From: Terebella lapidaria
Taxonomy: Eukaryota; Annelida; Polychaeta; Terebellida; Terebellidae
DNA length: 64,000 nucleotides
Assembly (NCBI GenBank): GCA_949152475.1
Contig: OX424569.1
Location: 20,869,170 to 20,933,169, forward strand
Direction: 5' to 3'
A program made the translations under genes and the position numbers. The notes beneath the pieces are model-generated. The model was not told the origin of the DNA. It searched no databases and worked only from the letters and a program-made list of their open reading frames with translations. Position 1 is the stretch's first letter. The number at the start of each line of letters is the position of its first letter. Shown in pieces: positions 11,241-24,719 of this stretch.

Positions 11241-11916
11241 AACAAAGTTTTTGTAGTGCATGCCTGTGGAGTAACTCTTTAAAATGAACAGCACTAACTA
11301 GACATTCTGCATGACTTCCTTATTATATGTTCAATACAAGTAATATATTCCTGTTTACTGACAGCAAATCCAGTTGAAGAACCAGCAAATCAAAGAAATC
11401 ATCGACCAACTACGTCTCGTTATCTGGGAGATAAACACCATGCTGGCCGTCAAACGATCATAGCAGGAATCGCGAAACATTGATAACATGGTGTGACTCC
11501 CACATGATCTGACCAGAACCATGGAGACCTGATACTGTGATGAGACACAAAGCAGGATGTATTCATTATGAAATGTTTCTACGACTGGTCTCTCGAACAT
11601 GTGTGGGTGTTTTAACCAGAAACTACATGTAACTACTGGATAAAAACTGTGCAAGACACATGGAGAATATTCAGTGGAAAAAATGTGGAACATTTACTTG
11701 GTGGATTGTAATGATCAGTGACCATGCAATCAGAATAGCAAAGAATGTATACAAGGCTAACCTCAATTAGGAAATAAACAATGTCACTGCTCAAAGCCGT
11801 ACATGTAGAAACTCAAATTATAATTGTTATTCGCCAGTCCAATATTGGAGATTGTGGACCAAAATTTTGGATTTGGTAGCCATATTCTCTAAAAACTGTT
11901 TGATCAGTAAGTTTTT
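11241..11916. other. No gene or repeat recognised
   Basis: AT-rich apparently single-copy sequence. The longest open frame (11355-11693, minus) has no recognisable motif and no codon pattern that I would trust. Confidence 0.4.
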
Positions 11917-12600
11917 AGGTTACCGAACCTATGGTCCGATAACCTATTGCCATAGCATTGCGTCCGTCGTCCGTTCGTCCGTCGTCCGTCCGTAAACAAT
12001 TTTATCTTTAGAGTTTAAAATCGGATTTTTCTGAAATTTTGCACAAAAATGCCTAAAAATATTTCAAGTGGGAGGCATTTTTTTGTTTTTTGATTTTCGC
12101 ATTTTTTTCGTCGAGAAATGGCCAATTTTGAACTTGAAAGTTGTTTTCTCAAAATCTGTTCAGTAACTTTTTTTCTTTTTGATGCATAACACTCCTCATA
12201 TGTACCCCTGTGACATGTATAAATTTCGTTGAACTTGAATCGTTTGAAGTGGGCCATTTTGGGCCCAAACTCTGCCCAAATGGGACTTTCTCATGTTAAA
12301 TTCTCCTATGCTTCATAATGGGACACATTAAGCCTAATATCTCACTTAATATTGAGATTAGAGACTAGGAATCAATTGTGGACATATAGGAAATGATATA
12401 TGCTGAATATTCTCGTGACCTTGAATTTGACCTCTGACCTCGGTTTCAAGGTCAGAGCGGCCGTTTTCGTCGAAAATGGTCAATTTTGGACTTTGACGGT
12501 CGTTTTCTCAAAATCTGTTCAGTAACTTTTTTAGGTTACCGGACCTATGGTCCGATAACCTATTGGCATGGCGTTGCGTCCGTCGTCCGTCGTCCGTCGT

Positions 12601-12638
<38 letters not shown>

Positions 12639-15600
12639 CACATTTTTATCTTTTTTGTTTACGGGCGAATTTTTCTGAAATTTTGCAGAAAAATACTTAA
12701 AAATAATTCAAGAAGGAGGTATTTTTTAGTTTTTGATTTTCGCTTTTTCTTCAAAATGGTGGCCGTTTTCGACGAAAAAGGTCTGATTTTGGACTTTGGC
12801 GGCCATTTTCTCAAAATCTGTTCAGTAACTTTTTTTCTCTTTGATACATAAGACTCCTCATATGTACTTCTATGATGTCTATAAATTTCGTTGCGCTTGA
12901 ATCGCTCGAAGTGGGCCATTTTGGCCCAAACTCGGCCCAAATGGGACTTTCCCATGTTAAATTCTCCTATGCTTTATAATGGGACACATTAAAGCCTAAT
13001 ATCTCACTTAATATTGAGATTAGAGACTAGGAATCAATTGTGGACATATAGGAAATGATATATGCTGAATATTTTCGTGACCTTGAATTTGACCTCTGAC
13101 CTTAGTTTCAAGGTCAGAGCGGCTGTTTTCGTCGAAAAATGGCCAATTTTGGACTTCGACGGTCGTTTTCTCAAAATCTGTTCAGAACTTTTTTTCTTAT
13201 TGATGCATGACACTCCTCCTATGTACCCCTGTGACATGTATAAATTTCGTTGCCCTTGAATCGCTCGAAGTGGGCCATTTTGGGCCCAAGCTCGGCCCGA
13301 ATGGGACTTTCCCTTGTTAAATTCTCTTATGCTTTATAATGGGACACATTAAGCCTAATATCTCACTTAATATTGAGATTAGAGATTAGGAATCAATTGT
13401 GCACATATAGGAAGTGATATATGCTGAATATTCTGGTGACCTTGAATTTGACCTCCGACCTCATTTTCAATGTCAAGAACACATAATGGCTAATATCTCA
13501 CTTATTATCGACTTTACAGCTTAGGAATCAATTGTGGACATATAAGAAATGATATATGCCGAATATTCTGATGACCTTGAATTTGACCTTTGACCTCATT
13601 TTCAAGGTCACAGGGCAAAATGGCTAATATCTCGCTTCTTATTGAGTTTACAGCTTAGGAATCAATTATGAACATATAGGAAATGGTATATGCAGATTAT
13701 TGTCATGACCTTGAATTTGACCTTTGACCTCATTTTCAAGGTCACAGGACAAAATGGCTAATATCTTGCTTATTATCGACTTTACAGCTTAGGAATTTAT
13801 TGTGAACATATAGGAAATGATATATGCTGAATATTCTCGTGACCTTGAATTTGACCTTTGGCCTCATTTTCAAGGTCACAGGACAAAATGGCTAATATCT
13901 CGCTTATTATCGACTTTACAGCTTGGGAATCAATTGTGAACATATAGGAAATGATATATGCTGAATATTCTCGTGACCTTGAATTTGACCTTTGACCTCA
14001 TTTCCAAGGTCACAGGACAAAATGGCTAATATCTCGCTTATTATCGATTTTACGGCTTAGGAATCAATTGTGAACATATAGGAAATGATATATGCTGAAT
14101 ATTCTCGTGACTTTGAATTTGACTTTTGACCTCATTTTCAAGGTCAACAGGACAAAATGGCTAATATCTTGCTTATTATCAACTTTACAGCTTAGGAATC
14201 AATTGTGAACATATAGGAAATGATATATTCTGAATATTCTCATGACCTTGAATTTGACCTTTGATTTAAATTTCAAGGCCAGTCATTTTATTTTCAAGGT
14301 CAGAATACAAAATGGTTTATATCTCTTTTATTATCAAATTCACAGCTTAGGGGTCCATAGTGAACATATAGGAAATGATGTATGCTGAATATTTTGGTGA
14401 TCTAGAATTTGACCTCTGATCCAATTTTCCAGGTCAGAGAAGAAAATGGCTAATATGTCGCTTATTATCATCTTTACAGCTTAGGAATCAATTGCGAATA
14501 TAGAGGAATGATATATACTGAATCTTTTCATGAACTTGAACTTTGACCTCATTTTCTAGGTCACATCACCGATCACAGAATGGCTAATATCTCACTTATT
14601 ATCGACTTTACAGTTTAGGAATTTATTGTGGACATACTAGAAGTGATATATTTGTTGAAAAATTATTTTCAAGGTCACTGGACAAAAGGCTAATATCTAA
14701 AATGTATATTGTCCGGTAACCTTTTTAGCCCTTGGGCTAATTTTTTGATACATAACACTCCTCATATGTACTCCTATGATGTTTATAAATTTCCTTGCGC
14801 TTGAATCGCTCGAAGTGGGGCATTTTGGCCCAAAGTCAGCCCAAATGGGACTCTCCCATGTTAAATTCTCCTATGCTTTATAATGGGACACATTATGCCC
14901 AATATCTCACTTGATATTGAGATTAGAGACTCGGAATTACGTGTGGACATATAGGAAATGATATATGCTGAATATTCTCGTGACTTTGAATTTGACCTCT
15001 GACCTCAGTTTCAATGTCAGAGCACAAAATGGCTTATATCTCGCTTATTATCCACTCTACAGCTTAGGAATCAATTGTTGACATATAGGAAATAATATAT
15101 GCTGAATATTCTCGTGAACTTGAATTCGACCTCTGACCTCAGTTTCAAGGTCAGAGCACGAAATGGCTTATATCTCGCTTATTATCGACTCTACAGCTTA
15201 GGAATCAATTGTGGACATATAGGAAATGATATATGCTGAATATTCTGATGACCTTGAATTTGACCTTCGACCTCATTTTCAAGGTCACAGGACAAAATGG
15301 CTAATATCTCGTTTGTTATCGACTTTACAGCTTAGCAATCAATTATGAATATATAGGAAATGATATATGCAGATTATTGTCATGACCTTGAATTTGACCT
15401 TTGACCTTATTTTCAAGGTCACAGGACAAAATGGCTCCTATCTTGCTCCTCTATTGACTGTATCTTGGAATCAATTGTGGACATGATATAGAAAATGATA
15501 TACATTGAATATTTTGATGACCTTGAATTCGACCTTTGCTCTTTCATTTTCAAGTCCACAACACAAAATTGCTAATATCTCTCTGATTATTGAATTTACA

Positions 15601-15743
15601 GTTTAGCAATCAACTGTGGACATGATATATTCCTAATGTTATATATGCTGAATATTCTCTTGACCTTGAATTCAACCAGTGACCTGGCTAACATCTAAAA
15701 TATTAAACATTGTCCGGTAACCTATCTTCGGCCCTTGGCCTAA
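11917..15743 (+). mobile_element. Family B element B2 (outer), split by a nested B element
   Basis: The head AGGTTACCGAAC is at 11917, with a CGTCCG microsatellite to about 11995. The element is interrupted near 12531 and resumes at about 14741 with 'ttttttgatacataacactcc', which continues the same internal sequence. The tail GTCCGGTAACCT is at 15712-15723 with a degenerate hairpin to 15743. Two heads followed by two tails is most simply one element inside another. Confidence 0.7.
12533..14740 (+). mobile_element. Family B element nested inside B2
   Basis: The head AGGTTACCGGAC (12533) lies in a T run of the outer element ('cagtaactttttt'). The tail GTCCGGTAACCT (14711-14722) and hairpin TTAGCCC-tt-GGGCTAA (14725-14740) are followed by TTTTTT. 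The head carries a long (CGT)n run at about 12580-12638. The interior holds the 134-bp minisatellite (13020-14330). Confidence 0.75.
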
Positions 15744-15748
15744 TTTTT

Positions 15749-18700
15749 AGGTTACCGGACCTATGGTCCGATAACCTATTGCCGTCGCGTTGCGTCCGTC
15801 GTCCGTCCGTCGTCCGTCGTCTGGCGTCCGGCGTCCGTCGTCCGTCGTCCGTCCACATTTTTATCTTTAAAGTTTACAGGCGGATTTTCCTGAAATTTTG
15901 CACAAAGTTGCCTAAAAATATTTCAAGAGGGGGTTATTTTTTAGTTTTTTGATTTTCGCATTTTTCTCAAAATGGCGGCCATTTTTGACGAAAAATGGCC
16001 AATTTTGGACTTTGGCGGCCATTTTCTCAAAAACTGTCTGATCAGTTTTGAGATTTTTGTTTCAAAAGATTCCCCTTATGTACCTTTATGATGTGTATAA
16101 GTTTTGTTGCCCTTGAATCGCCGGTCTCCGTGTGGCGGCCATTTTGAATTTTTGACGGGTCGGCGAAAAAAATTTTTTTGGTCCCAAATCGCGTTACTAT
16201 CCATTTTGGGTCATTTCTAGACAAAAAAAAATTTTCACCATTTGAAAAAAATTTTGGACTTAGAAAATTTTCGGCACTTTTTTCCTTCATAATGAGAGCT
16301 GCCAGGACTGTACTCATAGAACGCTTGAAGATAGAGCTTAGATATTGGCACTTTCAAATGGAAAGTCATATATGGCGACTTGTGTGGTGACCTTGAATTT
16401 GACCTTGGATGACCTTGAAAGGTCAAAACAGCCATTCTTGGGTCGAGAAATGCTCAAATTTGCACCTGGACTGTCTTTTCTCGAAAACTGTCTGATCAGT
16501 TTTGAGATTATTGTTTCAAAATATTCCCCTTATGTACCTTTATGATGTCTATAAGTTTTGTTGCCCTTGAATCGCCGGTCTCCGTGTGGCGGCCATTTTG
16601 AATATTTGACGGGTCGGCGAAAAAAATTTTTTTTGGTCCCAAATCGCGTTACTATCCATTTTGGGTCATTTCTAGAGAAAAAAAAATTTTCACCCTTTGA
16701 AAAAAATTTTGGACTTAGAAAATTTTCGGCACTTTTTTCCTTCATAATGAGAGCTGCCGGGACTGTACTCATAGAACGCTTGAAGATAGAGCTTGGATAT
16801 TGGCACTTTCAAATGGAAAGTCATATATGGCGACTTGTGTGGTGACCTTGAATTTGACCTTGGATGACCTTGAAAGGTCAAAACAGCCATTCTTGGGTCG
16901 AGAAATGCTCAAATTTGCACCTGGACTGTCTTTTCTCGAAAACTGTCTGATCAGTTTTGAGATTATTGTTTCAAAATATTCCCCTTATGTACCTTTATGA
17001 TGTATATAAGTTTTGTTGCCCTTGAATCGCCGGTCTCCGTGTGGCGGCCATTTTGAATTTTTGACGGGTCGGCGAAAAAAATTTTTTTTGGTCCCAAATC
17101 GCATTACTATCCATTTTGTTTCAAAATATTCCACTTATGTACCTTTATGATGTCTATAAGTTTTGTTGCCCTTGAATCGCCGGTCTCCGTGTGGCGGCCA
17201 TTTTGAATTTTTGACGGGTCGGCGAAAAAAATTTTTTTTGGTCCCAAATCGCATTACTATCCATTTTGGGTCATTTCTAGACAAAAAAAAATTTTCACCC
17301 TTTGAAAAAATTTTGGACTTAGAAAATTTTCGGCACTTTTTTCCTTCATAATGAGAGCTGCCGGGACTGTACTCATAGAACGCTTGAAGATAGAGCTTAG
17401 ATATTGGCACTTTCTAATGGAAAGTCATATATGGCGACTTGTGTGGTGACCTTGAATTTGACCTTGGATGACCTTGAAAGGTCAAAACAGCCATTCTTGG
17501 GTCGAGAAATGCTCAAATTTGCACCTGGACTGTCTTTTCTCGAAAACTGTCTGATCAGTTTTGAGATTATTGTTTCAAAATATTCCCCTTATGTACCTTT
17601 ATGATGTCTATAAGTTTTGTTGCCCTTGAATCGCCGGTCTCCGTGTGGCGGCCATTTTGAATTTTTGACGGGTCGGAATTTTTTTTTGGTCCCAAATCGC
17701 ATTACTATCCATTTTGGGTCATTTCTAGACAAAAAAAAATTTTCACCCTTTGAAAAAAATTTTTGACTTAGAAAATTTTCGGCACTTTTTTCCTTCATAA
17801 TGAGAGCTGCCGGGACTGTACTCATAGAACGCTTGAAGATAGAGCTTAGATATTGGCACTTTCAAATGGAAAGTCATATATGGCGACTTGTGTGGTGACC
17901 TTGAATTTGACCTTGGATGACCTTGAAAGGTCAAAACAGCCATTCTTGGGTCGAGAAATGCTCAAATTTGCACCTGGACTGACTTTTCTCGAAAACTGTC
18001 TGATCAGTTTTGAGACTATTGTTTCAAAATATTCCCCTTATGTACCTTTATGATGTCTATAAGTTTTGTTGCCCTTGAATCGCCGGTCTCCGTGTGGCGT
18101 CCATTTTGAATTTTTGACGGGTCATCGAAAAAAGTTTCGTTTGCCCCAAATCGCGTTACTATTCATTTTGGGTCATTTCTAGACAAAAAAAAATTTTCAC
18201 CCTTTGAAAAAAGTTTTGGACTTAAAAAATATTCGGCACTTTTTTCCCTCATAATGGGAGCTGCCAGGACTGTACTCATAGTACGCTTGAAGATAGAGCT
18301 TAGATATTGGCACTTTCAAATAGGAAGTCATATATAGCGATTGGGGAGGGGACCTTGAATTTGACCTTTGATGACCTTGAAAGGTCTCTACAGATGCCTC
18401 TACAGATGAAATGCATGTAGATAGAGCTTCAGTTTGCATTATGAACATATAGGAAGTCATATATGGAACAACTAATGATGACCTTGATTTTGACCTTGGA
18501 TGACCTTGAGTGCTAAATGTCTGACTTGAAATCTTGAAAGTGGCCTCTGAAGCATAAACTTTTGCACATACAGGTTAGGATTGTGTATAAGCCTGTAAAA
18601 AAGTCATGTATAAATGGCACATTTTTTTTTCCACATTTTTTTAACTTGACCTTAAAGACCTTGAAGGGCGAATTTCAAAATCTGAAATTGGCCTCTACAC

Positions 18701-18888
18701 ACGAAATACTTGTTGATAAAACTTATATGTTTGTATTATGAACATGTATACGAAGTCATATGCAGCATACCTGATGGTGACATTGAGATTCACAAAGATG
18801 ACCTTGATTGGTAAATCTCAAAATCATATGTCACCTACAATGCTTGAAACCAAAATTGTCCGGTAACCTATCTTAGCCCTTGGGCTAA
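15749..18888 (+). mobile_element. Family B element B3 with a 455-bp tandem array
   Basis: The head AGGTTACCGGAC (15749-15760) abuts the tail of B2 across a five-T run. A microsatellite of CGTCCG and GTCGTCCG follows. The tail GTCCGGTAACCT (18858-18869) and hairpin TTAGCCC-tt-GGGCTAA (18873-18888) close it. Its internal amplified domain differs from B1: a 455-bp unit rather than the 134-bp unit. Confidence 0.75.
16065..18340 (+). repeat. 455-bp tandem array in B3
   Basis: Units contain 'gttgcccttgaatcgccgg', 'tggcggccattttgaat', 'gacgggtcggcgaaaaa' and 'gacttgtgtggtgacc'. Matching points at 16345, 16800, 17404 and 17853 give spacings of 455, 604 and 449. The 604 spacing contains an extra partial duplication of about 149 bp (near 16982-17130). 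Units are nearly identical. Open frames on both strands simply repeat with the array. Confidence 0.9.
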
Positions 18889-19277
18889 TTTTTCCTATTG
18901 CCATTATTGAAGGTATTCAAAGGAGCATTCTGTACCAAACTGGTGCATCGTTTTGTTGCCCCATCTGGAATATTGCAGACGGTAAGTTTAATGTACATAT
19001 ATGATGTTTTATTGTAGTAGACACTGCCTGCTTAGCTAGATATTTTCCCAGTTATGGTTATCATGGTTATATCATCCCATGGCTTCAATCGATAAATCCT
19101 GTAGTGTGTGTGGCGACTTCAATTAGTCCATAGCATCATAATGTCAGCCACAAGTAATGCTTTGCATTCATAATTTGAGCATTGTTCCTCTTGTACATTG
19201 TATTCGATATAGTTAGTCTTCATTAAATTCATCAGAGCACATTTACAATTAAGTGGGCAATCCTGTTTCTCTATGAT
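18889..19277. other. No gene recognised
   Basis: Single-copy-looking sequence between the end of B3 and the start of the TIR element. No motif stands out. Confidence 0.4.
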
Positions 19278-19915
19278 CACTGTAGATACGCAGTGGCATG
19301 GTAAAATAATTTTGAACGGGCTTGGTGATCAATTTCGAACGGTTGGTGATCAATTTCGAACAGTTAGTGATCAATTTCGAACGGTCAGCACACTGAAACA
19401 GGGTGAAAAGTGAGTAAATGGTGAAGTAATTTCAGATTTATAGACATAACCTTTCAATTTCGGCACGAAGAAATGATCGTATGTCATTTGTAAGCAGTTG
19501 AGGGCTTCCAGGTAGACGTGGAAATACAAGTTATCTTGTATTTCCTGATGATTCCAGTTTGTTGACAATTTTGCGTAATATATAGACCAATTTTACTATC
19601 GTATATTGATGATTTTCAAAGCACATATGACCCACAACCTATATCTAAAAGTTGAAGTATGGAGATCAAAGGATAAAGATGCTAACACCGTGATAAGAAT
19701 AATATTGATAAGCGATCAATTTCGAATGGGCGGTGTTGATTTTGAACGGTTATTTTTCATTGGCGATCAATTTCGAACGTTCAAAAAATATTCTATTCAT
19801 CCTGTATAATGTTTTCTATGGGTTCCTATCGGCGTCATTATGGCCAATTTTTTGTGCTACCACTGTAAGATTCCTTATGATGACATAAAACACGCGGAAA
19901 TGAGAATTAGCATAA

Positions 19916-20188
19916 TTGTGCAAAGATAATAAAGGCTATAAGCCTTACACTACAAACGTATGGCAAAGGATATGCCAAGCGATATTTGCACGTTCGAAGA
20001 GGGTTGACTGGTATTCAGGAAAAACACTTAAGACACATGAAGCCCCTTGAGAAAAATTTCTGAACAAAGGTATTTGTCAACCCCGAGAAAAGTCAGATGT
20101 GTCTAAGAGACTGGTGGTTGAAGGTGTACCACTGCCAATGGATGAAGATGGTGATGACTATAGTACGACTTTGTGGGATCAGATGTGA
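19916..20188 (+). pseudogene. Possible decayed coding segment, family unknown
   Basis: One frame stays open apart from a single in-frame TGA (20048-20050) for about 90 codons. It reads ...GYKPYTTNVWQRICQAI..., then after the stop ...NKGICQPREKSDVSK... and ...LVVEGVPLPMDEDGDDYSTT..., ending in TGA at 20186. The composition (balanced acidic and basic residues, few rare codons) looks protein-like compared with the surroundings. It lies inside the TIR element, so it could be a remnant of that element's gene or a captured fragment. I do not recognise the family, and chance is possible. Confidence 0.3.
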
Positions 20189-21070
20189 CATCATCGCCCA
20201 TTCAAAGATATTTTATACTGGTTGAAGGCGGAATTTTTAACAGTTTAATGTTCATTAGATATATTGTCACATTCATCGATAGAGCCTTCATATATATATT
20301 ATCAGTGTTTATATGAAGGACCGAAATGTGCTGGCCCGCCACGCCGAGATACCATACAACCTAGCCTATGTAACTTTTCGGCATGTTGACCTGTATGAAC
20401 ACAATATTATTCATGCATATACAGCTACATTTTACTACTACGGGATAGTGATTCAATGCTTGCAGATACCGATTATGATAATGCTTTATTCACATAGGTC
20501 AACGGGCCCGTATGCGTAGAAACATACAATATACCGTGGTTTGAGACAAATAAAATACAGCGTACATCACATGTAATGCTATTTATTAAGGCATTTCGGC
20601 ATAAATGCCTTTATGGTTCTAGCAGATTTTTTTTTTTTTTCTTCTTCCGCCACTTTTGGTTTCCGGACGATAACTTTAGATTGCCTTGACGGATCCTCGT
20701 CAAATTTTCACCACAAGTCAGAAATGATATGTGGAAGAACCCTATTCTTTTTGAGCCGGATCCGAGGTCCGTGAGGTCCGTGAGGATGAAATCAAGGCTA
20801 ATTTTGAGACTTGGTTTCCGGACGATAACTGGAAAAATATTTACGCAATAGTTGCAGAACTCTGCATGGAGGTTCATATGCCACCAGGGAAGAACCCTAT
20901 TGATTTTGGGATCGATCTGTCAAACGACCTTTGACCTAGAGGTCGAAATAATTTTTTGCTGATTCATCCTTGAGGCTTCCTGCATATCTCAGAAACCGTG
21001 CATCGTAGAGCGAAACGGACGTTATTTTCGGACTCGTCGCCTTAGACAAACATCTCTAGGGTGTATTATT

Positions 21071-23340
21071 GTATCCCCCGAACAAAGTTCGGCGGATACT
21101 ATGGATTTGGCTTCGTCGTCCGCGTCCGCAGAGATTTTCTTGTGAACGCGCTACAGGCCGCAATTCTCACCCGATCACCATTATTTTTTGCAGGCACATA
21201 TATAATGGTAAGATCCCGACACCAATCGATTTTGGTTGCCGTGGCAACTGAATTGGTCGTTTGGGGACACATTTTGCATTGAAAACAGCCTGTTTGAGAC
21301 ACATGGCTTGTGAACGCGCTACAGGCCGCAATTCTCACCCGATCACCATTATTTTTTGCAGGCACATATATTATGGTAAGATCCCGACACCAATCGATTT
21401 TGGTTGCCGTGGCAACTGAATTGGTCGTTTGGGGACACATTTTGCATTGAAAACAGCCTGTTTGAGACACATGGCTTGTGAACGCTCTACAGATGGCAAT
21501 TTTTGACGATACTCGATAATATTTGGAAGTGTTGTTGGGAAGGGCTGTCACACGAAACCAATCGTTTTTTAGAATGATCATGTAAATATTAATATGTTAA
21601 CAGCCTAACTTATTACAGAATTTTGAAATATCCATTTTGACATGTACGATCATTCCAATAGCCTGTACAATGGAAGGTAATGACACTGGTTTCTTGTTCA
21701 GAATGGAGAACTGAAATTTTCAGTGAAAACAGAACAATATTACTGAATAAGTTAACATTAGTTTTACTAGTTAAGTCTATTATTGTCCACAATAAAAATA
21801 GTTAAGACGAGAAACGTTTATTATTAGGCTCAACAAGGTAAAGGTTTTGTTCAGTACAGATTTCATGGGTGTAACTGAATAAGTTAACATTATTTGTATC
21901 CCCCGAACAAAGTTCGGCGGATACTATGGATTTGGCTTCGTCGTCCGTGTCCGCGTCCGCGTCCGCAGAGATTTTCTTGTGAACGCGCTACAGGCCGCAA
22001 TTCTCACCCGATCACCATTATTTTTTGCAGGCACATATATAATGGTAAGATCCCGACACCAATCGATTTTGGTTGCCGTGGCAACTGAATTGGTCGTTTG
22101 GGGACACATTTTGCATTGAAAACAGCCTGTTTGAGACACATGGCTTGTGAACGCTCTACAGATGGCAATTTTTGACGAATCTCGATAATATTTGGAAGTG
22201 TTGTTGGGAAGGGCTGTCACACGAAACCAATCGTTTTTTAGAATGATCATGTAAATATTAATATGTTAACAGCCTAACTTATTACAGAATTTTGAAATAT
22301 CCATTTTGACATGTACGATCATTCCAATAGCCTGTACAATGGAAGGTAATGACACTGGTTTCTTGTTCAGAATGGAGAACTGAAATTTTCAGTGAAAACA
22401 GAACAATATTACTGAATAAGTTAACATTAGTTTTACTAGTTAAGTCTATTATTGTCCACAATAAAAATAGTTAAGACGAGAAACGTTTATTATTAGGCTC
22501 AACAAGGTAAAGGTTTTGTTCAGTACAGATTTCATGGGTGTAACTGAATAAGTTAACATTATTTGTATCCCCCGAACAAAGTTCGGCGGATACTATGGAT
22601 TTGGCTTCGTCGTCCGTGTCCGCGTCCGCGTCCGCAGAGATTTTCTTGTGAACGCGCTACAGGCCGCAATTCTCACCCGATCACCATTATTTTTTGCAGG
22701 CACATATATAATGGTAAGATCCCGACACCAATCGATTTTGGTTGCCGTGGCAACTGAATTGGTCGTTTGGGGACACATTTTGCATTGAAAACAGCCTGTT
22801 TGAGACACATGGCTTGTGAACGCTCTACAGATGGCAATTTTTGACGAATCTCGATAATATTTGGAAGTGTTGTTGGGAAGGGCTGTCACACGGAACCAAT
22901 CGTTTTTTAGAATGATCATGTAAATATTAATATGTTAACAGCCTAACTTATTACAGAATTTTGAAATATCCATTTTGACATGTACGATCATTCCAATAGC
23001 CTGTACAATGGAAGGTAATGACACTGGTTTCTTGTTCAGAATGGAGAACTGAAGTTTTCAGTGAAAACAGGACAATATTACTGAATAAGTTAACATTAGT
23101 TTTACTAGTTAAGTCTATTATTGTCCACAATAAAAATAGTTAAGACGAGAAACGTTTATTATTAGGCTCAACAAGGTAAAGGTTTTGTTCAGTACAGATT
23201 TCATGGGTGTAACTGAATAAGTTAACATTATTTGTATCCCCCGAACAAAGTTTGGCGGATACTATGGATTTGGCTTCGTCGTCCGTGTCCGCGTCCGTGT
23301 CCGCGTCCGCAGAGATTTTCTTGTGAATTTTCTTGTAAAA
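21071..23340 (+). repeat. Tandem amplification of the family A 5' module (669-bp unit)
   Basis: Heads at 21896, 22565 and 23234 are exactly 669 bp apart; the first unit (21071-21895) is 825 bp because a 156-bp segment around 'gaacgcgctacaggccgc' is doubled. Each junction reads 'aagttaacattattt' and then GTATCCCCCGAAC, so each new head starts in a T run of the preceding unit. Units are almost identical. Confidence 0.9.
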
Positions 23341-24507
23341 TGTTTGGCACAAATTATGAGTTAAAATATAACTTATGGTGAAAAATTCGATCTGGCTCCA
23401 ATTTCGTCATCTTGAAATGCAGTTTTGGTCAACTTTTACTTTGAATTTCAACTTGAAAGCATGTTTGGCACATATTATGAGTCGAAATATAACTTATGGT
23501 GAAAAGTTCAATCTGGCTCCATTTTTGTCATCTTGAAATGCAGTTTTGGTCAATTTTTAGTTTGAATTTCAACTTGAAACCAAGTTTGGCACATATTATG
23601 AGTTAAAATATAACTTATGATGAAAAGTTCGATCTGGCTCCAATTTCTTCATCTTGAAATGCAGTTTTTTTCAACTTGAAACCAAGTTTGGCACATATTA
23701 TGAGTTAAAATATAACTTATGACGAAAAGTTCTATCTGGCTCCAATTTCGTCATCTTGAAATGCAGTTTCGGTCAACTTTTACATTGAATTTCAACTTAA
23801 TACCAAGTTTGGCACATATTATGAGTTGAAATATAACTCATGGCGAAAAGTTTGATCTGGCTCCAAATTCGTCATCTTGAAATGCAGTTTTGGTCAACTT
23901 TTAGTTTGAATTCCAACTTGAAATCAAGTTGGGCAGGTATTATGAGTTAAAATATAACTCATGACGAAAAGTTTGATCTGGCTCCATTTTTGTCATCTTG
24001 AAATGCAGTTTTGATTAACTTTTACTTTGAATTTAAATTTGAAACCATGTTTGGCACATACATGTATTATGAGTCGAAATATAACTTATGGTGAGAAGTT
24101 CAATCTGGCTCCAATTTTGTCATCTTGAAATGCATTTTTGGTCAAATTTTACTTTGAATTTCAACTTGGAACCAAGTTTGTAAAATATTCAGAGTTGAAA
24201 TAAAAATAGGTGAAAAGATTGATCTATCTGTATTTTCGTTATTTTATCAAACATGTCGAATGGAAATTCATATAAAGAGATTTCAGTGGTGATTTTGAAT
24301 TCGACCTTCAATAACCTCGGAAAATCAGTGCAACAATTTGGTGGTTAAAAGAAAACAGTTGTGACTTGAGATTTAACATTTCTCTGGTAATCTTTTTTAG
24401 CCCTTGCTCTAGTTTTTCACACTTGACAGTGATATATTTGGGGCAACAGAGATGATAGGGCTACGGGGGATACACCCAAGCGGTCGTAGGCGACCGGAAG
24501 CGTCTAG
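21071..24507 (+). mobile_element. Family A hairpin element, right copy, with amplified 5' end
   Basis: The head GTATCCCCCGAAC begins at 21071 directly after 'gtgtattatt'; the tail CTAG ends at 24507 before eight Ts. The head recurs at 21896, 22565 and 23234 without intervening tails. The 120-bp minisatellite spans about 23340-24180. Compared with the left copy, the 132-bp array is mostly replaced by the repeated 5' module. Confidence 0.75.
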
Positions 24508-24719
24508 TTTTTTTTGATCCAGCTCCGAGGTCCGTGAGGTCCTTGAGGATGAAATCGAGGCTGATCTTGAAACTTGGTTTCCGGACGATAACTCGAAAAA
24601 TATTCAGGCAATAGTTGCAGAATTTTGCACGGAGGTTTATATATCAACAGGGAGGATCCCTATTGATTGTGGGATCGATACGTCAAACGACCTTTGACCT
24701 AGAGGTCGAAATAATTTTT

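Noticed and set aside
12486-12851. 121-residue frame with a poly-Val run
   Set aside because: It reads through the (CGT)n microsatellite at the head of a family B element.
16042-18460. Many 60-95-residue frames on both strands
   Set aside because: All repeat with the 455-bp array on both strands at once, with no conserved domain.
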